A stretch of DNA of 64,000 bases from Streptomyces sp. CG 926 (GCF_003148825.1 NZ_QGGZ01000016.1:90083-154082); one strand, 5' to 3'. Shown: positions 16,206 through 24,738, numbered from the stretch's first letter. Numbers and translations: made by a program. Notes: generated from the letters alone by a model not told the origin.

Positions 16206-16817
16206 TCACACCTGCGGGAACTGCGGATCGATGCCCAGGGTGGGGGCGATGGCCCGCCAGATCGTCGCCCGGGCCGTCGCGAGATCCACCCGGGGGTCGT
16301 CCAGCATCAGCCGGATACCGAGGCCGTCGCACAGGGCCAGCACAAGAGTGGCGAGCGCGGCGACGTCGCACGCGGCGAACTCCCCCGAGCGGATGCCCCG
16401 TTCCACGGCCCCGCCGACCCAGGCGTGCAGCTGGTCGTACAGGTCGACGGCCAAGTGCCGGGCCGCCGTGTCGCGCTGGGCCCGCACCCACAACTCCTGC
16501 CAGAGCTTCCAGTCCTGGCGCAGTTCCGCGTCCGTCGGCAGCATGCTCCGCAGGATGCGGGCCAGGACCACCGCCGAGGACACCGAGTCGGGAACGCCCT
16601 CGGTGTCCGTACCGGTCTGGGCGAAGGAGTGCGTCATCGCCTCGGCGAAGAGCTTCTCCCGCGTGTCGAAGTGGTAGTGCAACAGGGCCTTCGACACACC
16701 GGCGTGCTCGGCGACCTTGCGCATACTGACGTTCTCGAAGCCGATGTCGGCGATGACTTCGCACGCGGCGATAAGGATGCGCTCACGCGTCTCGAGTGCG
16801 CGCTCGGCCTTGGTCAC
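16206..16817 (-). CDS. TetR family regulator, last gene of the acyl-CoA operon
   Basis: 203 residues. The N-terminal helix-turn-helix is clear: TRERILIAACEVIADIGFENVSMRKVAEHAGVSKALLHYHF. The ligand domain looks BetI/TetR_C_6-like (WKLWQELWVRAQRD, LALCDGLGIRLML). Its start overlaps the stop of the 3-hydroxyacyl-CoA dehydrogenase gene by four bases, so it is translationally coupled at the operon's end. It is the best local candidate to bind the CTGACCGATCGGTCAG palindromes 7.7 kb away at the operon head, giving feedback control. Acyl-CoA or amine ligands are plausible but unproven. Confidence 0.9.
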   Translation of the reverse strand: MTKAERALETRERILIAACEVIADIGFENVSMRKVAEHAGVSKALLHYHFDTREKLFAEAMTHSFAQTGTDTEGVPDSVSSAVVLARILRSMLPTDAELRQDWKLWQELWVRAQRDTAARHLAVDLYDQLHAWVGGAVERGIRSGEFAACDVAALATLVLALCDGLGIRLMLDDPRVDLATARATIWRAIAPTLGIDPQFPQV

Positions 16818-17776
16818 GTCGGCTGCTCCCCGTGTCGGCGCCCGTGGACCGGGCGGGTGGGCCCGGTTGCCGTGGCCACCACACCACCATCCTCGCGCAT
16901 CGCACCGCTCCCGTGGTCGCCGTACGTGTGGAAGCCCCGGCCCGTCTTGCGGCCCAGGCGGCCCGCGTCGACCATCCGGGCCAGCAGCGGCGGTGGGGCG
17001 TACAGCGGCTCCCGGTACTCCGCGTACATCGACCGCGCGATGGCCTGCACCGTGTCCAGGCCGATCAGATCGGCCAGGGCGAGCGGTCCCAGCGGGTGCG
17101 CGCAGCCCAAGGTCATGCCCCGGTCGATGTCCTCGGGCGACGCGGCCCCGTACTCGGCCATGCGCACGGCGGCCAGCAGGTACGGCACCAGGAGCGCGTT
17201 CACGACGAACCCCGCCCGGTCGCGGGCGCGGACGACCTCTTTGCCCAGCACCTCGGAGGCGAAGGCGTGCGCCCGCCGGACGGTCTCGTCACCGGTGAGC
17301 AGCGAGGGCACCAGCTCGACCAGCGGAAGGACCGGTACGGGGTTGAAGAAGTGCAGGCCGATGACCTGCTCCGGCCGCGAGACGGCCGCCGCCAGCCTGA
17401 TGACGGGGATCGAGGAGGTGTTCGTCGCGAGGACCGCGTCCCGCCGCTCCACCACCCGGTCGAGCAGGGCGAAGACCTCCAGCTTCGCACGCTCTTCCTC
17501 CGCCACCGCCTCGACCACGAGGTCCCGGTCCGCGAGGCGCGCCACGTCCGTGGTCACCGCGATCCGGGCGACGGCGGCGTCCCGTTCGGCGGCCGTCAGT
17601 TTCCCGGACGCCGCCGCGCGGTCCAGGGAGCGGGTGATCCGCTCCAGGCCTCCGGCCGCGGCCGGAGGGGCCGTCTCCAGCACCACGACGTCCCGCCCGG
17701 CCCGGGCACAGACCTCGGCGATACCGGACCCCATCAGTCCGCAGCCCACGATCCCGACCCGTTCGACATCGGTCAT
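16814..17776 (-). CDS. 3-hydroxyacyl-CoA dehydrogenase family (3-hydroxybutyryl-CoA or L-carnitine dehydrogenase type)
   Basis: 320 residues. The NAD-binding domain starts with VGIVGCGLMGSGIAEVCARAG; NTSSIPV and GLHFFNPVPVLPLVELV carry the family's catalytic Ser/His region, and the C-terminal dimer domain has GFVVNALLVPYL, DIDRGMTLGCAHPLGPLALADLIGLD and GRKTGRGFHTY. This fits FadB2/Hbd enzymes that oxidise 3-hydroxyacyl-CoA with NAD. L-carnitine dehydrogenase belongs to the same superfamily and cannot be excluded; the operon's amine context makes it worth testing. The family match is secure, the substrate is not. Confidence 0.9.
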   Translation of the reverse strand: MTDVERVGIVGCGLMGSGIAEVCARAGRDVVVLETAPPAAAGGLERITRSLDRAAASGKLTAAERDAAVARIAVTTDVARLADRDLVVEAVAEEERAKLEVFALLDRVVERRDAVLATNTSSIPVIRLAAAVSRPEQVIGLHFFNPVPVLPLVELVPSLLTGDETVRRAHAFASEVLGKEVVRARDRAGFVVNALLVPYLLAAVRMAEYGAASPEDIDRGMTLGCAHPLGPLALADLIGLDTVQAIARSMYAEYREPLYAPPPLLARMVDAGRLGRKTGRGFHTYGDHGSGAMREDGGVVATATGPTRPVHGRRHGEQPT

Positions 17777-17890
17777 CGATCGGTCCTCCCTCCTCTGATG
17801 CTTCTGACGCTCACAGGGCCCCTGCTGATACCGCCGCGCTGGGTGCGGGGGACGGCCCGGACCGCCGGCCCGGGCCGTCCCCGACCGTCA

Positions 17891-19060
17891 TCACGCGGAC
17901 GGCATCCGCAGCACGCCCGTACCGCGCTTGACCAGTTCGCCCGCGATGATCAGGCGCTGGATCTCGGAGGTGCCCTCCCAGATCCGGTCGACGCGCAGCT
18001 CCCGGTAGAGGCGTTCCACCGGGTACGAGCGGTCGTAGCCGCGCCCCCCGAAGATCTGCAGGCACCGGTCCACGACACGGCCCGACGCCTCGCTCGCCGC
18101 CAGCTTGGCGATGGCCGCCTTCGCGTGCAGCGTCTTGCGGTCCAGGACGCCCTCGTCGACCTCCCAGGCCACCTGGTGGGTGTAGGCGCGGTTGACGGCG
18201 ATGTCCACGGCGCTGTCGGCGAGCATGCCCTGGATCAGCTGGAAGTCGGCGATGGGGGAGCCGAACTGGCGGCGCTCGACCGCCCAGTCCCGGGCGAGTT
18301 CCAGGGCCCGCTCCGCCGCCCCGATCGTCCGCGCGGCGATCATCAGCCGCTCCTCGGTGAACCAGGAGCGCGTGATGTCGTAGCCCTGGCCCACTTCACC
18401 GAGCACCGCGTCGTCGGGCACGAACACCTCGGTGAAGGTGAACTCGGGGTGCTCGTAGACGAAGGTGTGCATCCAGCGCGGCACGCGGGTCATCTCGATG
18501 CCCGTGGTGTCCTTGTCGACGAGGAAGAGGGTCGGCGCGCGCTCCTCTCCGGCGGCCGCCAGCACGATCATGAAGTCGGCGTGGTCGCCGACGGTCACGA
18601 ACCACTTCTCGCCGTTCAGCACCCAGCCGCCCGCGGTCCGCGTCGCCGTGGTCCGCAGGTTCTGCGGGTCGGAGCCGGCCTCGGGCTCGGTCACCGCGTA
18701 GCAGTCACGGCGCTGCCCCCGGATCACCGGGACGAGGTAGCGCTCGCGCTGCTCGGGCGTGCAGTAGGACAGAGCGTTGGCCGGGCGCCACACCATGTCC
18801 CACAAGGCCCCGGTGAGCCGGCCGAGCTCCGCCTGGACCGTGACCTGCTCCAGGATGGTGAGGCCGGCGCCGCCCCACTCCTTCGGCATGTTGACGGCCT
18901 GCAGCCCGCTGTCGAGGACGGCGTCGCGGATCTCGATGTGGGCCTGCGGCGGCAGCCCGTTGTTCTCCTCGCAGTCGAGCTCGTACTTCTCGATGAAGTC
19001 GGTGAGCGCGCGCGCCGCGCTCCGGAGCTCTTCCTGACGGGCGGTGAGGCGGAAGTCCAT
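17891..19060 (-). CDS. acyl-CoA dehydrogenase, tandem copy 1
   Basis: 389 residues from ATG 19060 (MDFRLTARQEELRSAARAL). FAD and substrate motifs are intact: AVTEPEAGSDPQNL, NGEKWFVTVGDHADF, RRQFGSPIADFQLIQ, IFGGRGYDRSYPVERLYRELR, and the catalytic-loop IWEGTSEIQRLIIA. It should introduce a 2,3-double bond into an acyl-CoA and pass electrons to ETF; no ETF genes are nearby. It is a close paralogue of the next gene upstream in the operon, with DNA tracts identical over 59 and 65 bp. The two may form a heteromeric enzyme or act on successive substrates. Confidence 0.93.
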   Translation of the reverse strand: MDFRLTARQEELRSAARALTDFIEKYELDCEENNGLPPQAHIEIRDAVLDSGLQAVNMPKEWGGAGLTILEQVTVQAELGRLTGALWDMVWRPANALSYCTPEQRERYLVPVIRGQRRDCYAVTEPEAGSDPQNLRTTATRTAGGWVLNGEKWFVTVGDHADFMIVLAAAGEERAPTLFLVDKDTTGIEMTRVPRWMHTFVYEHPEFTFTEVFVPDDAVLGEVGQGYDITRSWFTEERLMIAARTIGAAERALELARDWAVERRQFGSPIADFQLIQGMLADSAVDIAVNRAYTHQVAWEVDEGVLDRKTLHAKAAIAKLAASEASGRVVDRCLQIFGGRGYDRSYPVERLYRELRVDRIWEGTSEIQRLIIAGELVKRGTGVLRMPSA

Positions 19061-19098
19061 GTGTGTCTGTCCTCTGGGTCGTGGTGGGGGAGCGGTCG

Positions 19099-20313
19099 TC
19101 AGGAGGTGGGGGCGGAGGTGGGGGTGGAGGTCGGGGTGGAGGAGGAGGTGGGCAGGGCGAGCGCCCGGGTGCCGCGCTTGATCAGCTCGTTGGCGATGAT
19201 CAGGCGCTGGATCTCGGAGGTGCCCTCCCAGATCCGGTCGACGCGCAGCTCGCGGTACATGCGCTCGACGGGGTACGTACGGTCGTAGCCGCGCCCGCCG
19301 AAGATCTGCACGCACCGGTCGATGACCCGGCCCGCCGCCTCGCTCGCCGCGAGCTTCGCCGTCGAGGCCTTCGCGTGCAGCGTCTTGCGGTCGGTCTCCG
19401 GCCGGTCGGCCTCCCAGGCGACCTGGTGGGTGTAGGCCCGGTTGACCGCGATGTCCACGGCGCAGTCGGCGAGCATGCCCTGGATCAGCTGGAAGTCGGC
19501 GATGGGGGAGCCGAACTGGCGGCGCTCGATCGCCCAGTCCCGGGCGAGTTCCAGGGCCCGCTCGGCGGCCCCGACCGTCCGGGCGGCGATCATCAGCCGC
19601 TCGTCCGTGAACCACTCCTTGGTCAGCTCGTAGCCGTTGCCGACACCACCGAGCACGTCCTCGTCGGGGACGAACACGTCGGTGAAGGTGAACTCGGGGT
19701 GCCCGTTCACCGCGGAGTGCATGAACCGCGGGACCCGCGTCATCTCGACCCCGGGCGCCTGCTTGTCCACGAAGAACAGCGTCGCCGCCCGCTCGGGCCC
19801 CGCATCCGCCTGCACCAGCAGGAAGTCCGCGATGTCCCCACAGGTCACGAACCACTTCTCGCCGTTCAACAACCAGCCGCCGGCGGTACGGGTCGCGGTA
19901 CTCGTCCCCGAACCGGGATCGGAACCGGCACCGGGCTCGGTCACCGCGAAGGCATCGAACCGCTCGCCCCGGATCACCGGCAGCAGATACTTCTCCCGCT
20001 GCGCCTCGGTCCCGTAGGCCAGCACGTTCGCGGGCCGCCACGGGATGTCCCACAGGCAGTTGGTGACCTTGCCGAACTCCTCCTCGACGATGACCTGATC
20101 CAGCAACGACAGCCCGGCCCCGCCCCATTCCGCGGGCATGTTGATCGCGTAGACACCGGCGTCGACGGCGGCGCGGGTCAGTTCACGGACCGTTTCGACG
20201 GGCAGCGGGCCACCGGCCTCCTCGGACCGGTCCTCGTAGGTCATCAGGAGCCGCGCGTAGGCGGCGGCACGGGCCTTGAGATCGGCCTGCTCGGGTGTGT
20301 AGCGGAAGTCCAT
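19099..20313 (-). CDS. acyl-CoA dehydrogenase, tandem copy 2
   Basis: 404 residues, opening MDFRYTPEQADLKARAAAYA. It keeps AVTEPGAGSDPGSG, NGEKWFVTCGDIADF, RRQFGSPIADFQLIQ and RIWEGTSEIQRLIIA. The first 100 residues and the substrate-facing part differ more from copy 1 than the C-terminal half does. The tail (ALPTSSSTPTSTPTSAPTS) is encoded by GGAGGT-type short repeats at about 19098-19150 and is absent from copy 1. It is 38 bp upstream of copy 1 and 43 bp downstream of the acyl-CoA synthetase gene, so clearly in the same operon. Confidence 0.93.
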   Translation of the reverse strand: MDFRYTPEQADLKARAAAYARLLMTYEDRSEEAGGPLPVETVRELTRAAVDAGVYAINMPAEWGGAGLSLLDQVIVEEEFGKVTNCLWDIPWRPANVLAYGTEAQREKYLLPVIRGERFDAFAVTEPGAGSDPGSGTSTATRTAGGWLLNGEKWFVTCGDIADFLLVQADAGPERAATLFFVDKQAPGVEMTRVPRFMHSAVNGHPEFTFTDVFVPDEDVLGGVGNGYELTKEWFTDERLMIAARTVGAAERALELARDWAIERRQFGSPIADFQLIQGMLADCAVDIAVNRAYTHQVAWEADRPETDRKTLHAKASTAKLAASEAAGRVIDRCVQIFGGRGYDRTYPVERMYRELRVDRIWEGTSEIQRLIIANELIKRGTRALALPTSSSTPTSTPTSAPTS

Positions 20314-20356
20314 GTGAAGTCAGTCCTCCAGAGCACAGGGGGTGGGGGTGGAGCGG

Positions 20357-22432
20357 TCAGCGCAGGACGGCCCGCGCGTCCAGGGCGAGTGCGCCGTCCG
20401 GGCGCACCAGCAGGGGGTTGACCTCCAGTTCGGCGATCTCCGGGTGCGCCGCGGCGACGGTGGTGATGCGCTCGACGACGGCCGCCGCCGCGGCCACGTC
20501 GACGGCCGGCCGGCCGCGTACGCCGTCCAGCAGCGCGGCGCTGCGCAAGCCCCGCAGCAGTGCCTCGGCCCGCTCCGCCGGTACGGGCGCGAGCGCGAAG
20601 GCGACGTCGCGGAGCGACTCGGTGAGGACGCCGCCGAGCCCGACCAGGGCGATCGGCCCGAACCGCGGGTCCTGGTTCACGCCCACGATCAACTCGATGC
20701 CGTCCGTGAGGTCGGCCATCGCCTCGACCGAGTAGGCGGGCGCGCCGAGCCGGGCACGCATCTCCCGGTACGCGGCGAGCAGCGCGTCCCGGTCGGCCAG
20801 GCGCAGCGCCACCCCGCCGGCGTCGGACTTGTGCAGCACGTGCAGGGCCTTGAGCACGTACGGGCCGTCGAACTCCGCGGCCGCTGCCAGCAGCCCGGCC
20901 TCGTCCGTGATCTCGCGCGCCGCCGGGAACGGCACCCCGGCGGCGTCGAGCAGTGCCCGCACCCCGTGGTAGCCCGGGTCCGCCAGCGGAGCGGCCACGC
21001 TCGGCAGCGGGGGCACACCGGCGGCGTCCACCGGATTCCGCCGCCCGGTCATCGCCGCGAGCGCCCGGGCGGCGTCCTCGGTGGCGTCGAACACCGGCAC
21101 CCCGGCCTCGGCCAGCACCCGGCAGCTCGGCGATCCGGGGTACATCGACTGCACGACCAGCGGCTTCGCAGCCGCGGACGCGAGGTGCGCGACGATCTCC
21201 TTGGCGGCCCGGGCCTCGCCCTCCGCCAGTACGGACCCACCTGCCGGGCCGCCGCCCAGACCGCCCTCGGCGGCGGCGTAACCGCCGAAGTAGCCCGTCA
21301 TCAGGACGGCGTCGACCTCGTCGGCGGCCAGCAGTGCCCCGACCGTGTCGGCGTAGGAGAGGGGCCGTTGTTCGCCCATCCCCGCCAGGTCGACAGGGTT
21401 GGCGACCGAGGACTGCTCCCACAGCACGGTCCGCAGTCGGTCCTGCGTGGGTCCGCCGAGCTCCGGTACCTCGAGCCCGGCGTCCTCGGTCGCGTCGGCG
21501 GCGATCGCGCCGTGGCCGCCGCCGTCGGTGAAGACGGCGGTACGGCGGCCCCGCGTACGCACCCCCGCGCCCAGTCCGGCCAGCACGACCGTCATCTCCC
21601 GCGGCGTACGGACGAGTTCGACCCGCGCGTCGCGGCAGGCGGCGGCCACCACGTCGGCCGAGGTGGTGAGCGCCCCGGTGTGGGACTGGGCGCTGCGGGC
21701 GGAGGCGGTGCCCCGGCCGGCCGTGAGCAGGACCACCGGCTTGCCCGCCGCGGCGGCGGCCGCCGCGAAGGCCCGGCCGTCACCGAAGTCCTCGGCGTAC
21801 ACGGCGATGGCCGAAGTGGCCTCGTGGCGGGCACAGTCCTCGACGAGGTCGACGAGGGTGACGTCGGCCTGGTTGCCGAGGGAGACGAAGCGGGAGAAGC
21901 CCAGGCCGTGCGGCTCACCGCGGAGCTGGAGTTCGAGGGCGAGGTTGCCGCTCTGGCTGAGCAGGGCGACCCCGCCGGGGGCGAAGCGGTCCGAGGCGAG
22001 GTAGAGCTCGGTGGTGTTGTCCGCGATGCCCAGGCAGTTGGGGCCGACGAGGACGGCTCCGGCGGCCCGTACCCGGTCGGCGACCGCACGCTGCCGGGCC
22101 AGGCCTGCGCGGCCGGCCTCGGCGAAGCCCGCGGTGATGGCGACGATCGCCTTCGCCCCGCAGGCCAGGGCCTCGTCGACGGCGGTCTCGAACCCGCTGC
22201 CGGGTACGGAGATCACCACCAGGTCGACGGGTTCGCCGACGGCCGTCAAGGAGGTGGCCGCGGCACGGCCGAGAACGGTGCCGCCGCGCCGGTTGACCAG
22301 GTGCACGGGCCGCCGGTCGGGGGCGCGCAGCGCCTGGGCGGCCACCGCGTGGCCGTACTTCGCCGGGTCGTCGCTGGCACCGACGACGGCGACCGAGCGG
22401 GGGTCGAAGAGGGCGGTCAGGTCACGTCCCAT
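20357..22432 (-). CDS. acetate-CoA ligase (NDP-forming) family acyl-CoA synthetase
   Basis: 691 residues in the fused beta-alpha order of ADP-forming acyl-CoA synthetases. The CoA-binding Rossmann domain is about 1-130 (LFDPRSVAVVGASDDPAKYGHAV split as family motif), the ligase domains carry LLSQSGNLALE and the phosphohistidine motif SHTGAL at about 255, and a C-terminal ATP-grasp (about 480-691) has YVLKALHVLHKSDAGGVAL and ELEVNPLLV. No GNAT domain is attached, so it is not a Pat-type acetyltransferase. It would activate the organic acid fed to the two dehydrogenases. It starts one base after the ferredoxin stop. Confidence 0.9.
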   Translation of the reverse strand: MGRDLTALFDPRSVAVVGASDDPAKYGHAVAAQALRAPDRRPVHLVNRRGGTVLGRAAATSLTAVGEPVDLVVISVPGSGFETAVDEALACGAKAIVAITAGFAEAGRAGLARQRAVADRVRAAGAVLVGPNCLGIADNTTELYLASDRFAPGGVALLSQSGNLALELQLRGEPHGLGFSRFVSLGNQADVTLVDLVEDCARHEATSAIAVYAEDFGDGRAFAAAAAAAGKPVVLLTAGRGTASARSAQSHTGALTTSADVVAAACRDARVELVRTPREMTVVLAGLGAGVRTRGRRTAVFTDGGGHGAIAADATEDAGLEVPELGGPTQDRLRTVLWEQSSVANPVDLAGMGEQRPLSYADTVGALLAADEVDAVLMTGYFGGYAAAEGGLGGGPAGGSVLAEGEARAAKEIVAHLASAAAKPLVVQSMYPGSPSCRVLAEAGVPVFDATEDAARALAAMTGRRNPVDAAGVPPLPSVAAPLADPGYHGVRALLDAAGVPFPAAREITDEAGLLAAAAEFDGPYVLKALHVLHKSDAGGVALRLADRDALLAAYREMRARLGAPAYSVEAMADLTDGIELIVGVNQDPRFGPIALVGLGGVLTESLRDVAFALAPVPAERAEALLRGLRSAALLDGVRGRPAVDVAAAAAVVERITTVAAAHPEIAELEVNPLLVRPDGALALDARAVLR

Positions 22433-22433
22433 G

Positions 22434-22625
22434 TCATCCCTCCACGCGGAGGGCGGAGTTGGGGCAGCTCTCGGCGCAGGCGCGGGCGGCGTCCTCGGTG
22501 CCGGCCGGGACGACGACGGCGATGACGTTCGCGTAGCCCCATTCGTCGAGTTCGACCAGCTCGGGGGCGGGTTCCTGGCACAGCCCGTAGCCCTGGCAGC
22601 GGGTGGAGTCCAGCAGGAGTTTCAT
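22434..22625 (-). CDS. single-cluster [3Fe-4S]-type ferredoxin
   Basis: 63 residues from ATG 22625 (MKLLLDSTRCQGYGLCQEPA). Cys10, Cys16 and Cys54-Pro55 match the C-x5-C...CP pattern of actinobacterial [3Fe-4S] ferredoxins in which Gly13 replaces the second Cys of a four-iron site; Cys50 is additional. Such ferredoxins usually serve P450s, but here the partner candidates are the NuoF-like protein, whose stop overlaps this start by four bases (ATGA), and the Rieske oxygenase across the divergent promoter. A likely electron carrier for the oxygenase. Confidence 0.9.
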   Translation of the reverse strand: MKLLLDSTRCQGYGLCQEPAPELVELDEWGYANVIAVVVPAGTEDAARACAESCPNSALRVEG

Positions 22626-23926
22626 GATGTTCCTTTCAGCACGGGCACGGGGTTGCCCGGGGCGGCGGCGGTGAGCGGGGAGGCGACCTCCGGCACGGCC
22701 ACCGTGAGGCGGTGGCGACCGTCCGCGGGTGCGGCGGCCGCGCACACCGGGCAGGAAGCGGCGAGATGGGAGCGGACGTGTCCGGGGAAGGCGCGCAGCA
22801 GGCTGCCCGCGATCCCCGCGGCGGCGTCCAGGAGTCCGCAGGCGCCGCGCCCGGTGAGGCCTTGGGACCAGCGGAGCAGGCTGTCCGCGGTGTCCGGGCC
22901 GGCGGTGCCTGCGGCCAGGCCGTTCAGCGCCTTGCCCACGGCCGAGGTGCCGGACACGCACACCCCGCACTGCCGGGCGCTCTCGGCCGCGAGGTGGGCG
23001 GCCGCGTCGGCCGCGGTGGTCACCGGGCAGCGGGTGGGGGCGAGGAAGTGGACGGCCCCGCATCCCAGGGCGGTGCCCGCGGCGGTGAGCGCGCCGGGCT
23101 CCAGGGGGAGGTCCAGGGCGTCGGCGTCGACGAGGCCGCCGAACAGCCCTCCCATCAGGGCGCCGGCCGCCTCCGGGGCTCCGTACCGGGCCGCCAGGGT
23201 GCGCAGCGGGATGCCGTAGGGGACCTCGGTGAGCATGGGTGCGGCCGGGCCGCCGGACAGGGTCACCAGGGTGCTGCGGGCGATGGCGCGCCGCAGGTCG
23301 GGCCGGGTGGCGGTGAGGGCGATACGGGCGAGCGTCTCGACGTTGGAGACGAGGGTCGGCGCACCGCCGACCCCACGCTCGAACGGGCGGGGCGGCTTGG
23401 CGGTGGGCAGCGCCGGGCCGCCGTCGATCCGGCGCACCACCGCGCTCTCCTCACCGGCGACGTAGGTGTGGCCGGTCTCGACCACCTCGACGGGCAGCGG
23501 CGGCGGGTGTTCGGCGAGGGCCCGGCGCACGCTCTCGCCCGCCGCCGCGTCCGAGAGGTACACGTAGCCGCGTACGGCCCCGGTGACGGCGGCGGCACGG
23601 ACGAGGCCGTCGAGCACCAGGTGCGGCCGGGCCCGTAGCAGCCAGCGGTCCTTGGCCGAGCCCGGCTCCCCCTCCTCGCCGTTCGCCACGACGACGGGGG
23701 AGTCGTCGCGGCCGCGTACGGAGCGCAGTTTGACGGCGGCCGGGAAGCCGGCCCCGCCGCGACCGCGCAGCCCGGAGGCGGCGAGGTGGGCGAGCAGCTC
23801 CTCCGGGTCGACGGCCGGGTCGTAGCCGCCGGTGGCGCGGTAGGCGTCGGCGCTCTCCGTGAGGTGCGGCGCCGCTCCGAGGACGGTGCCCGGCGGCGGC
23901 GCCGTCGGGAGTCGGATCGTGGTCAT
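22622..23926 (-). CDS. NuoF-like NADH-binding flavoprotein (stand-alone)
   Basis: 434 residues related to the 51-kDa NADH/FMN subunit of complex I. FMN/NADH motifs are RGRGGAGFPAAVKL, NGEEGEPGSAKDR, GHTYVAGEESAVV and GVGGAPTLVSNVETLA. The C-terminal N3-type cluster site is altered: where complex I has E-S-C-x2-C-x2-C, this protein reads ESARQCGVC, keeping two Cys, with a third in GRGACGLLDAAAG and a SCPVC pair near the end. No NuoE/NuoG partners are present. Coupled by overlapping codons to the ferredoxin gene, it probably oxidises NAD(P)H and reduces that ferredoxin, or runs the reverse reaction. Confidence 0.88.
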   Translation of the reverse strand: MTTIRLPTAPPPGTVLGAAPHLTESADAYRATGGYDPAVDPEELLAHLAASGLRGRGGAGFPAAVKLRSVRGRDDSPVVVANGEEGEPGSAKDRWLLRARPHLVLDGLVRAAAVTGAVRGYVYLSDAAAGESVRRALAEHPPPLPVEVVETGHTYVAGEESAVVRRIDGGPALPTAKPPRPFERGVGGAPTLVSNVETLARIALTATRPDLRRAIARSTLVTLSGGPAAPMLTEVPYGIPLRTLAARYGAPEAAGALMGGLFGGLVDADALDLPLEPGALTAAGTALGCGAVHFLAPTRCPVTTAADAAAHLAAESARQCGVCVSGTSAVGKALNGLAAGTAGPDTADSLLRWSQGLTGRGACGLLDAAAGIAGSLLRAFPGHVRSHLAASCPVCAAAAPADGRHRLTVAVPEVASPLTAAAPGNPVPVLKGTS

Positions 23927-24339
23927 CGGCCGGCTCCTGTCGTGGTGTGGGTGCGTAGGGTCCGTACGGCGCTCTCCAGCGCGGTGCGGTCCTCGGCGGT
24001 GCGGCCGTATCCGGGGCCCGGGAGGCCGATGAGCATGCGGTGGTGATCGAGGACGACCTCGCCGGCGAGCAGGGCGGCGGCGGGGTCGCCCGGACGGGAC
24101 CCGGCGGCCACCGACGTCACCAGGTCGGTGACCTCGGCGAGGTAACGGAGCCAGCTGTGCCGGCTGCCGCGCAGGATCAGGCGCTCCACGCGGCGCCGTT
24201 CGCCGGCCGCCAGGTCCTGTGGGGGGAGCCCTGCGGTCGCACCGTGCGAGGAGGCGCGCAGGGCGGCGACCGCGGTGGGGAGTTCGCGCTCCGGTTCGGG
24301 GGTGAGCCCGAGCCAGTCCAGACGCCGATGACCGCTCAT
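23923..24339 (-). CDS. hypothetical protein, first gene of the acyl-CoA operon
   Basis: 138 residues from ATG 24339 (MSGHRRLDWLGLTPEPERELP). Mostly helical and Arg-rich (ERRRVERLILRGSRHSWLRYLAEVTDL), with no membrane or metal motif. Its stop overlaps the NuoF-like ATG by four bases, tying it to the electron-transfer pair and suggesting a small accessory subunit. An upstream start at 24510 would run through the TetR operators, so it is rejected. No known family recognised. Confidence 0.7.
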   Translation of the reverse strand: MSGHRRLDWLGLTPEPERELPTAVAALRASSHGATAGLPPQDLAAGERRRVERLILRGSRHSWLRYLAEVTDLVTSVAAGSRPGDPAAALLAGEVVLDHHRMLIGLPGPGYGRTAEDRTALESAVRTLRTHTTTGAGR

Positions 24340-24490
24340 GCGTGCCTCCGGGGAGATCAGGAGATCGAGGAGATCGGGAGATCCGGGGTGCGGGCCCGGG
24401 ACGGCCCGGGCGGGCCGCACGGCCTGGTCCGCCCCCATGAGCTGGGCGAACGGGGAACGGGGCCGGTGCGGCGACAGGAAAGCACGTTTG

Positions 24491-24506
24491 CTGACCGATC
24501 GGTCAG
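24491..24506. promoter_or_regulatory. TetR-type operator 1, perfect 16-bp palindrome
   Basis: CTGACCGATCGGTCAG is a perfect palindrome of the TGACCG-N2-CGGTCA type used by TetR proteins. It lies just downstream of the predicted minus-strand start point. Confidence 0.85.
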
Positions 24507-24522
24507 GCAAGAATTACGCTAG

Positions 24523-24538
24523 CTGACCGATCGGTCAG
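24523..24538. promoter_or_regulatory. TetR-type operator 2, perfect 16-bp palindrome
   Basis: Second exact copy of CTGACCGATCGGTCAG, 32 bp centre to centre from the first (about three helical turns). It fits exactly between the predicted -35 and -10 of the minus-strand operon, an ideal repressor position. Confidence 0.85.
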
Positions 24539-24579
24539 TGAACAAGTCTTGACCCGGCGGAAATCAGCCAGCAATGTGG

Positions 24580-24595
24580 CTGTCCAATCGGTCAG
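24580..24595. promoter_or_regulatory. TetR-type operator 3, two mismatches
   Basis: CTGTCCAATCGGTCAG differs from the palindrome at two positions in the left half. It overlaps the predicted start of the plus-strand operon, so both directions appear to be under the same regulator. Confidence 0.6.
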
Positions 24596-24738
24596 CCCGG
24601 TCCGGGTCTCCCGCCCCGACCGCCTGTCCGTCGCCGGGCAGCCCTGCCCTGTCCCGGCCCTGCCCCCCGCCCCACCCGCCTTGCCTCGCCATCGAACGCC
24701 GACACCGATCGCCGCACGCCGGCACGGAGGAGTCACCG

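Larger units (their letters stand above)
24340..24738. other. 399-bp divergent control region of the two operons
   Basis: Holds three TetR-type palindromes and predicted promoters in both directions. Minus strand: TTGTTC (24545-24540), 18-bp spacer containing the second palindrome, TAGCGT (24521-24516). Plus strand: TTGACC (24549-24554), 17-bp spacer, CAATGT (24572-24577), with the third, degenerate palindrome over the expected start point. About 140 bp then remain before the Rieske ATG, with no clear gene. 24345-24400 carries GAGATC-rich short repeats (GAGATCAGGAGATCGAGGAG). Confidence 0.65.

Noticed and set aside
17891..20128. One 745-codon frame spanning both acyl-CoA dehydrogenases as a fusion protein
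   Set aside because: The upstream half is an off-frame reading of copy 2; each copy has its own ATG, MDFR start and full domain.
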